From JANXAZ01 sp964504655 (GTDB taxonomy: Bacteria; Pseudomonadota; Alphaproteobacteria; Geminicoccales; Geminicoccaceae): a DNA stretch of 64,000 bases. A program made the position numbers and the translations under genes. Below the pieces are notes generated by a model that saw nothing but the letters and a program-made list of their open reading frames with translations, searched no databases and had not been told where the DNA came from. The stretch lies in contig CAZDFD010000002.1 in NCBI GenBank assembly GCA_964504655.1, forward strand, positions 1 through 64,000. Direction: 5' to 3'. Each line of letters opens with the position of its first letter. The stretch's first letter is position 1. Positions 57,759 through 64,000 of this stretch are shown piece after piece.

Positions 57759-58853
57759 TTGGCAGACCTCGCCCGTACTCGGCTCTACGACCTGCACCGC
57801 GAGTACGGTGCCAAACTGGTTCCGTTCGCTGGGTACGAGATGCCGCTCCAGTTTCCGGAGGGCATCCTGGCGGAGCATCGCTGGTGCCGCGAGCAGGCGG
57901 CTCTCTTCGACGTGTCGCACATGGGCCAGGTGGCCATTCGCGGCGCGTCGGCGACGACCGCGCTCGAGCGGCTCGTCCCCGGCGACATCCTCTCTCTCGC
58001 CCCCGGCCGAGCCCGCTACACCGTCCTGACGGACGAGCATGGGGGCATCCTCGACGATCTCATCGTCAGCAACGCTCAGGACCATCTCTTCCTGGTCGTG
58101 AACGCGGCCTGCAAGTCGGCCGATCTCGATCACCTGCGGGCGCATCTCGAGCCGGAATGCACGGTCGAGGAGCTGGCCGATCGGGCGTTGCTCGCGCTCC
58201 AGGGCCCGGCGGCGGCGCGCGTGCTCGGCCGTCTCGCGCCGGCGGCCGTCGGGCTTCGATTCATGCAGGCCGCCGCCATGGAGGTGACAGGTGTGCCGTG
58301 CCGCGTGTCGAGGCTCGGTTACACGGGCGAGGACGGCTTCGAGATATCGGTGCCCGCCATCGAGGCCACGGCGCTCGCGCGGGCCCTGCTGAGCCAGCCC
58401 GAGGTCCGGCCGGCGGGTCTCGGAGCCCGCGATTCCCTGCGTCTCGAGGCGGGTCTGTGCCTCTACGGCCACGACATCGATCGCAACACCACGCCCGTCG
58501 AGGCGGGCCTCGGTTGGACCATCGGGAAACGGCGACGTGAAGAGGGAGGGTTCCCCGGCGCCGAGGTGATCCTCAGGCAGCTGGCCGAAGGAGCGCCCCG
58601 CCGGCTCGTCGGCATTCTGCCCGAGGGCAGGGCGCCAGCCCGCGAGGGAACCCTGATCCATCGGGACGGTGCCACCATCGGCCGGGTGACGAGTGGCGGC
58701 TTCGGACCGTCGGTCGGCCGACCCGTGGCGATGGGCTACGTCGCGATGACCGAGGCGACGGGGGGCAACGCCGTGACCCTTCGACTGCGTGGACGCGACG
58801 AGCCGGCCCGCGTCGTTGCACTTCCCTTCGTGGCGCACCGCTATCAGCGCTGA
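57759..58853 (+). CDS. gcvT: Aminomethyltransferase of the glycine cleavage system (T protein)
   Basis: A 364-residue protein. It opens with LYDLHREYGAKLVPFAGYEM and has FDVSHMGQVAIRG, the tetrahydrofolate-binding region YTVLTDEHGGILDDLIV, GYTGEDGFEISVPA and the C-terminal barrel (TSGGFGPSVGRPVAMGYVAM). TTG at 57759 is the only fitting start and follows GGAGG by 10 bases. It transfers the methylene group from the lipoyl H protein to tetrahydrofolate and releases ammonia. It is first in the riboswitch-controlled gcvTHP operon. Confidence 0.95.
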   Translation: MADLARTRLYDLHREYGAKLVPFAGYEMPLQFPEGILAEHRWCREQAALFDVSHMGQVAIRGASATTALERLVPGDILSLAPGRARYTVLTDEHGGILDDLIVSNAQDHLFLVVNAACKSADLDHLRAHLEPECTVEELADRALLALQGPAAARVLGRLAPAAVGLRFMQAAAMEVTGVPCRVSRLGYTGEDGFEISVPAIEATALARALLSQPEVRPAGLGARDSLRLEAGLCLYGHDIDRNTTPVEAGLGWTIGKRRREEGGFPGAEVILRQLAEGAPRRLVGILPEGRAPAREGTLIHRDGATIGRVTSGGFGPSVGRPVAMGYVAMTEATGGNAVTLRLRGRDEPARVVALPFVAHRYQR

Positions 58854-58873
58854 ACCCAGATCGGAGCACGTGC

Positions 58874-59248
58874 ATGGACCTCTTCTACACACGCGATCAC
58901 GAATGGGTCCGCGTCGAGGGGAACATCGGTACCGTCGGCGTGAGCGATCATGCTCAGCGACAGCTCGGCGATGTCGTCTATGTCGAGCTGCCCGAAATCG
59001 GGCGCGCGCTCGCGGCCCGGGAGCAGGCCGCGATCGTCGAGAGCGTCAAGGCGGCCTCCGAGGTCTACAGCCCCGTGTCCGGGAAGGTCGTCGCGCGCAA
59101 CGACGCCATCGTCGAGAACCCGGCGCTGGTCAACGAGGACGCCGAGGGAGCGGCATGGTTCTTCCGGCTCGAACTCGCCGACCCGGGCGAGCTCGCCGGC
59201 CTGATGACGCCCGAGGATTATCGGGACTTCCTGGCGACCCTCGACTGA
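58874..59248 (+). CDS. gcvH: Glycine cleavage system H protein
   Basis: A 124-residue lipoyl carrier. The lipoylated lysine is K59 in IVESVKAASEVYSPVSGKVV. HEWVRVEGNIGTVGVSDHAQ and LGDVVYVELPEIG are the standard N-terminal pattern. It shuttles the aminomethyl group between P and T proteins. It starts 20 bases after gcvT and ends 20 bases before gcvP. Confidence 0.97.
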   Translation: MDLFYTRDHEWVRVEGNIGTVGVSDHAQRQLGDVVYVELPEIGRALAAREQAAIVESVKAASEVYSPVSGKVVARNDAIVENPALVNEDAEGAAWFFRLELADPGELAGLMTPEDYRDFLATLD

Positions 59249-59268
59249 GCCCCGGAGCGAAGCTGTCC

Positions 59269-62163
59269 ATGACGCAGACCCGATCGAGCGAGGCCGCGCC
59301 GACAGAGGTCGGTGCGTTCGAGGACCGGCACATCGGACCGAGCGAGACCGAGATCGGCCGAATGCTCGAGCGTCTCGGCCTCGCCTCGCTCGAGGAGCTG
59401 GTCGATCGGGTGGTGCCCCGGGCGATCCGGTCGAGCCGTCCTCTCGACCTTCCGCCGCCGCTCTCCGAGACCGAGGCGCTCGCCGAGCTGGAACGCATCG
59501 CAGCCGGGAACGAGCGACGAACATCCCTGATCGGCATGGGCTACTACGGCACGGTCACACCGGGGGTGATCCTCCGCAACGTGCTCGAGAACCCCGGCTG
59601 GTACACCGCATACACGCCCTACCAGGCGGAGATCAGTCAGGGCCGGCTCGAGGCGCTTCTGGTTTGGCAGCAGATGGTCTGCGAGCTCACCGGCATGGAG
59701 GTCGCGAACGCCTCGCTGCTCGACGAAGCTACAGCGGCAGCCGAGGCCATGACGATGGCCCGACGCGTCGGACGTGCGACCTCGACCACCTTCCTCGTGG
59801 ATCCGGACACGCACCCGCAGACGCTGGGTGTCCTCGCGACGCGTGCCCGCCCGCTCGGCATCGACATCGTGGTCGCCGATCCGGGCGAGGCGCTCCAGCG
59901 CCTCGCGCCCTTCGCTGCCCTGCTCTCATATCCGGGCTCCTCGGGCGCCATCCCCGACATCGCGCCGACCATTCGACGCCTCCACGAGGCGGGCGCGCTC
60001 GCCGTCGTCGCCACGGATCCTCTCGCCTGCTGCGTTCTCGTCCCGCCGGGAGAGCACGGTGCCGACCTCGTTGTCGGCTCGGCCCAACGCTTCGGCGTCC
60101 CGATGGGCTATGGCGGCCCGCACGCGGCGTTCCTGGCTTGCCGCGACGCCCACAAGCGGCAGCTCCCGGGCAGGCTCATCGGCGTCTCCATCGACAGCCG
60201 CGGACGCGCTGCCTACCGAATGGCCCTCCAGACCCGCGAGCAGCACATCCGTCGCGACAAGGCGACGTCCAACATCTGCACGGCACAGGTGCTGCTGGCC
60301 GTCATGGCGGCGTTCTACGCAATCTATCACGGGCCCGAGGGGCTGCTCGCCATCGCACGGCGGGTCGCACGCCTCACCGCGTCGCTCGCGGACCGTCTGG
60401 AGGCGGCCGGCATCGAGGTGGTCAACCGGTCCGGTTTCTTCGACACGTTGACGCTGCGTGCAGTCCGGTCCGCTCGCGAGCTCGTCGCTGCCGCTGCGGC
60501 GGCCGGGATCGATCTCCGGCCCGTGGACGACGATCACCTGGCTATCAGTCTGGACGAGACCAGCAGACCGGCGCTCGTCGAGCGACTCCTCACGGTCTTG
60601 TGCCCGTCCGCACCCCAGGTGGAGCCTCGAGCCTCCGAGCGCTCGGATGGTCTTCCGGAGGCGTTGCGGCGCCGCTCCCCGTGCCTCGTCCATCCGATCT
60701 TTCGTGCTCACCGGAGCGAAACGCAGATGCTGCGCTATCTGCGTCGCCTCCAGGACAAGGACCTCGCTCTCGACCGGGCGATGATCCCGCTCGGTTCCTG
60801 CACCATGAAGCTCAATGCCACGACGGAGATGCGGCCGATCACGTGGCCCGGCTTCTCCCATCCGCATCCGTTCACGCCCAGGAAGTTCGTGGCCGGGTAC
60901 TCGGAGCTGATCGGCTCGCTCGAGGCCTATCTCTGCGAGATCACCGGGTTCGCGGCGGTTTCGCTGCAGCCCAACGCCGGAAGCCAGGGCGAATACGCCG
61001 GGCTCCTCGTGATCCGGGCCTATCTCGCGGCCCAAGGCAGGCACGAACGGAGGATCTGCCTCATCCCGTCGTCCGCCCACGGCACCAACCCCGCTTCGGC
61101 CGTGATGGCGGGGATGGACGTCGTCGTCGTGGGATGCGACGCCAACGGCAACGTCGACGTCGAGGACCTGCGAACCAAGGCCGACCGGCACCGGGAGCGG
61201 CTCGCCGCGCTCATGGTCACCTATCCCTCGACACACGGTGTGTTCGAGGAGCGGATCAAGGAGATCGCCGCGATCGTCCACGCGGCCGGCGGCCAGGTCT
61301 ACATGGATGGGGCCAACCTCAACGCTCTCGTCGGGATCGCCCGACCGGCAGAGCTCGGCGCCGACGTCTGTCACATGAATCTGCACAAGACCTTCTGCAT
61401 CCCGCACGGAGGAGGCGGCCCGGGGGTCGGTCCGATCGGGGTGGCCGCTCACCTCGTCCCCTTCCTCCCCGAGCATCCGGTGGTTCCGATCGATCCCGTG
61501 CGTCATGCCCGGAGCGTCGGCCCGGTCTCGGCCGCGCCGTTCGGCTCGGCGTCGATCCTGCCGATCTCATGGGCCTACATCCGCATGATGGGTGCCCACG
61601 GGCTGACACGGGCGACATCGGTGGCGATCCTCGCGGCGAACTACGTCGCGAGCCGGCTCGCCCCCCACTATCCGATCGTCTACACCGGCGCGCACGGACT
61701 CGTGGCGCACGAGTGCATCATCGATCTCCGTGACATCAAGGCCGCCACCGGGGTGACGGCCGAGGACGTGGCCAAGCGACTGGTGGACTACGGCTTTCAC
61801 GCACCGACCATGTCCTGGCCGGTGCCCGAGACCATGATGATCGAACCGACCGAGAGCGAGCCGCTCGCGGAGCTCGACCGCTTCTGCGAGGCGATGATCG
61901 CCATCCGCGGCGAGATCCGGGTGATCGAGGAGGGTCGGGTCGACCGGGCTTCGAGCCCCCTGAAGCACGCTCCCCACACCGCGGATCTGCTCGTCGGCGA
62001 CTGGTCCCGAGCCTACTCGCGGGCCGAGGCCGTCTTCCCGGGCGTCGGCCAGGTCGATGCCAAGTACTGGCCTCCCGTTGGTCGCATCGACAATGCCTAC
62101 GGCGACCGACACCTGGTCTGCAGCTGCCCACCGCTCGAGGCGTACCGAGCTGCAGCCGACTAG
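59269..62163 (+). CDS. gcvP: Glycine dehydrogenase (decarboxylating), P protein
   Basis: A 964-residue single-chain P protein (fused alpha/beta halves). The N-terminal half has FEDRHIGPSETEIGRMLERL, GYYGTVTPGVILRNVLENP and YTPYQAEISQGRLEALL. The C-terminal half has MIPLGSCTMKLNATTEM, SLQPNAGSQGEYAGLLV, the PLP lysine K707 in HMNLHKTFCIPHGGGGPG and PTESEPLAELDRFCEAM. It decarboxylates glycine and loads the aminomethyl group onto GcvH. The ATG at 59269 matches the family N-terminus. The length is normal. Confidence 0.97.
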   Translation: MTQTRSSEAAPTEVGAFEDRHIGPSETEIGRMLERLGLASLEELVDRVVPRAIRSSRPLDLPPPLSETEALAELERIAAGNERRTSLIGMGYYGTVTPGVILRNVLENPGWYTAYTPYQAEISQGRLEALLVWQQMVCELTGMEVANASLLDEATAAAEAMTMARRVGRATSTTFLVDPDTHPQTLGVLATRARPLGIDIVVADPGEALQRLAPFAALLSYPGSSGAIPDIAPTIRRLHEAGALAVVATDPLACCVLVPPGEHGADLVVGSAQRFGVPMGYGGPHAAFLACRDAHKRQLPGRLIGVSIDSRGRAAYRMALQTREQHIRRDKATSNICTAQVLLAVMAAFYAIYHGPEGLLAIARRVARLTASLADRLEAAGIEVVNRSGFFDTLTLRAVRSARELVAAAAAAGIDLRPVDDDHLAISLDETSRPALVERLLTVLCPSAPQVEPRASERSDGLPEALRRRSPCLVHPIFRAHRSETQMLRYLRRLQDKDLALDRAMIPLGSCTMKLNATTEMRPITWPGFSHPHPFTPRKFVAGYSELIGSLEAYLCEITGFAAVSLQPNAGSQGEYAGLLVIRAYLAAQGRHERRICLIPSSAHGTNPASAVMAGMDVVVVGCDANGNVDVEDLRTKADRHRERLAALMVTYPSTHGVFEERIKEIAAIVHAAGGQVYMDGANLNALVGIARPAELGADVCHMNLHKTFCIPHGGGGPGVGPIGVAAHLVPFLPEHPVVPIDPVRHARSVGPVSAAPFGSASILPISWAYIRMMGAHGLTRATSVAILAANYVASRLAPHYPIVYTGAHGLVAHECIIDLRDIKAATGVTAEDVAKRLVDYGFHAPTMSWPVPETMMIEPTESEPLAELDRFCEAMIAIRGEIRVIEEGRVDRASSPLKHAPHTADLLVGDWSRAYSRAEAVFPGVGQVDAKYWPPVGRIDNAYGDRHLVCSCPPLEAYRAAAD

Positions 62164-62316
62164 GCGGCGGGCTTGCCGGGAAGGAGTATCGCGGCTCCCG
62201 CGCGTTAACCTGAAAGCAAGAGTCGTTGTGCGAGGACGAGCGCGTCCGAGGCCATCCGTCGCGGGCGCGCCCCTAGCAGCGGCGTGTCCACGGCCGGTCA
62301 GCTGTGGAGATGCGCC

Positions 62317-64000
62317 GTGTCCGTTTACACGTTTGGCGATTCCGGTGTCACCGCGACGATCGCGACCGCCACCACGATTACGAGCGGCACCGGCGCGGAC
62401 CTCATTACGCTCTCCGGGACGCTGACCGGCGCACGCATCGACCTTGGTGGTGGCTCCGACAAGGTGATCTTCACCGGCCCCGGGGCAACTTCGACCCTCA
62501 CCAACGTCGAGACCATCGTCGCTGGCACCGGCGTCGACGCCGTGACCCTCGGGACACAGATCACCTCGGGATCGATCGACCTCGCCGGCGGAAACGACCG
62601 CCTGAGCCTCGCCACCGGTGGCAACACCCTGACCGCGACGAACATCGAGACCGTGTTCGGCGGGAGTGGTGCGGATGTCGTGACCCTGGGCACCGCCCCC
62701 TCGGCGGGTCTCGTGAACCTCGGGTCCGGCGCCGACTCCCTCACCCTGCAGGCCGGTGCCACCCTCACCCTCTCCAACACCGAGACCCTCGCCGGCGGCA
62801 CCGGCAAGGACGTCGTCACCCTCGCCACCGCCTACAGCGGCGGCTCGATCGACCTCGGCGACGGCCTCGACTCCCTCACCCTCAAGGCCGGCGCCACCCT
62901 CACCCTCTCCAACACCGAGACCCTCACCGGCGGCTCCGGCAAGGACATCGTCACCCTCGCCTCCCAGCTCACCGGCGCCACCCTCGACCTCGCCGGCAGC
63001 ACCGACTCCCTCACCCTCGCCGACGTCGCCGCCAACACCCTCACCGTCAAGAACGTCGAAACCCTCACCGGCGGCACCGGCAGCGACATCGTCACCCTCG
63101 GCTCCGCCATCACCGGCGCCACCCTCGACCTCAAGGCCGGCAACGACGCCCTCACCCTCGCCGCCGGCGGAACCCTGACCGCCACCAACGTCGAGACCGT
63201 CACCGGCGGCACCGGCACCGACGTCGTCACCCTCGGCACCGCCTTGACCGGCGCCACCATCGACCTCAAGGCCGGCAACGACCGCCTGGTCCTCGCCGCC
63301 GCCGGCAACACCGTCACCGCCACCAACACCGAGACCGTCTCCGCCGGCACCGGCGCCGACGTCGTCACCCTCGCCACCGCCGTCTCCGGCGGCTCCATCG
63401 ACCTCGCCGGCGGCGCCGACTCCCTCACCCTGCAGGCCGGTGCCACCCTCACCCTCTCCAACACCNNNNNNNNNNNNNNNNNNNNNNNNNNNNNNNNNNN
63501 NNNNNNNNNNNNNNNNNNNNNNNNNNNNNNNNNNNNNNNNNNNNNNNNNNNNNNNNNNNNNNNNNCATCACCGGCGCCACCCTCGACCTCAAGGCCGGCA
63601 ACGACGCCCTCACCCTCGCCAACCTGGCGAACACGGTGACGCTCACCAATGTCGAGACGATCACGGGCGGATCCGCCGCCGATGTGATCGTGGTGACCAG
63701 CAGCGGTGTCGTTGTCGACGGCAGTGGTGGCAATGATCGGCTGACGACTGCCAATGGTGCCGATACCGTGACCGGCGGTGCGGGCTCCGATCTGTTCACG
63801 TTCACCGCCACCAGCCAATCAGCAGCCAGCAGTGGCGACACCATCACCGACTTCGTGCCGGGAACCGACAAGCTGGTATTTCAGGGATTGCTCAGCGGGA
63901 CATTCAGCTACGTTGGCGCACACACGAACGCCTTTGCTGGCGGGGGCAACTCCTCGGCGCGCTTCAACGATAGCTCGAAGGTCCTGCAGGTCGACACGAA
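62317..64000 (+). CDS. RTX-like calcium-binding repeat protein (incomplete: internal gap, no 3' end)
   Basis: The GTG start at 62317 follows GGAG. Before the gap the protein is almost entirely ~45-residue repeats, eight copies, each with two RTX-like half-motifs: a GGTGxDxVTL element and an IDLxxGNDxLTL element. After the gap (read in another frame only because the gap is an arbitrary 100 Ns) come VDGSGGNDRLTTANGADTVT, GGAGSDLFTF and GDTITDFVPGTDKLVF, typical of serralysin-like or type I-secreted C-termini. The protein is probably a secreted RTX adhesin or surface protein. No secretion genes are in the window. The true length is unknown. Confidence 0.72.
62371..63660 (+). repeat. Tandem ~135-bp coding repeats
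   Basis: Near-identical units of about 135 bases encode the 45-47-residue RTX-like repeats; unit 2, for example, is exactly 45 residues. The 55 bases at 62727-62781 recur exactly at 63411-63465, and the 55 at 63108-63162 recur at 63566-63620. The DNA is extremely C-rich on this strand. It is not a CRISPR array: there are no unique spacers and it is translated throughout. Confidence 0.85.
63466..63565. other. Assembly gap (100 Ns)
   Basis: Exactly 100 Ns, the standard placeholder for a gap of unknown size. It lies in the repeat array, and both flanks are exact 55-base copies of upstream repeat units, which would explain the failed assembly. The apparent frame change across it is therefore not a real frameshift. 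Confidence 0.98.

Noticed and set aside
63466..63565. Apparent frameshift in the RTX-like gene
   Set aside because: The frame change coincides with a 100-N placeholder of unknown true length, so it carries no biological information.
62371..63660. Regular direct repeats that could suggest a CRISPR array
   Set aside because: Repeats are ~135 bases, translated continuously into RTX-like protein repeats, and have no unique spacers or cas genes.

Overview
The window looks like a chromosomal segment of a high-GC alphaproteobacterium, probably in or near the Rhodospirillales or another deep alphaproteobacterial branch. The case rests on very GC-rich coding DNA, many GTG/TTG starts, proton-translocating transhydrogenase split into three genes (alpha1, alpha2, beta) as in Rhodospirillum, an ECF sigma factor/ChrR pair with a Rhodobacter-type RpoE promoter, and tRNA genes with encoded CCA. 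It reads as ordinary core chromosome with metabolic accessory blocks. I saw no integrase, transposase, phage gene or CRISPR array. The end of the window contains a 100-N assembly gap inside a repeat protein.

Layout. 0-3.4 kb: the N-terminus of a propionyl-CoA synthetase, then an EF-hand protein divergent from an OmpR/EnvZ-type two-component system. 3.4-10.8 kb: a long, tightly overlapping operon with a degenerate ABC exporter-like protein, a cyclic-nucleotide-binding protein, a class III adenylate cyclase, an FkbM methyltransferase and phospholipid genes (psd, pssA, a second CDP-alcohol transferase), followed by a universal stress protein. 11.6-14.3 kb: DsbB-like and YqaA-like membrane proteins, then a QmcA/NfeD pair. 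14.3-14.8 kb: tRNA-Leu(CAA) and a possible small RNA ending in a strong terminator. 14.8-19.1 kb: a BMP-type binding protein divergent from an SDR, E1-alpha, E1-beta and free lipoyl-domain cassette. 19.1-22.1 kb: uppP, the RpoE-ChrR photo-oxidative-stress module and a membrane-anchored pseudo-receiver.

22.1-32.4 kb: threonine dehydratase, purD, tsaC, an EamA transporter, PHA synthase, a 29-residue membrane peptide, a CelD-like acyltransferase, a ROK-type kinase coupled to a MATE transporter, and a small zinc-finger protein. 32.5-42.2 kb: tRNA-Arg(CCG), a PcaB-like lyase, an ABC-F protein, a D-2-hydroxyacid dehydrogenase divergent from sulfoacetaldehyde acetyltransferase (xsc), htpX and maeB. 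42.2-45.1 kb: a three-subunit HcnABC/opine-dehydrogenase-like flavoenzyme with a 16-bp perfect palindrome in its promoter. 45.1-49.5 kb: an RND efflux permease and adaptor. 49.5-54.3 kb: an MDR alcohol dehydrogenase, an SDR and the pnt operon. 54.4-57.4 kb: a ribbon-helix-helix protein, glyoxalase I and a Tat-exported subunit with a GMC flavoenzyme. 57.4-62.2 kb: a tandem glycine riboswitch controlling gcvT-gcvH-gcvP. 62.3-64 kb: an RTX-like repeat protein broken by the assembly gap.

The most unusual content is (1) the cAMP-linked operon in which the ABC protein has lost every catalytic ATPase motif and carries a large insertion with repeated 'ENILFG'-type segments; (2) the E1 and lipoyl-domain cassette lacking E2 and E3; (3) the ChrR homologue lacking the zinc-binding cysteines, next to a pseudo-receiver membrane protein; (4) a candidate C/U-rich small RNA; and (5) the tiny membrane peptide beside phaC. 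Functions are inferred from motif recognition by reading. No database search was run.
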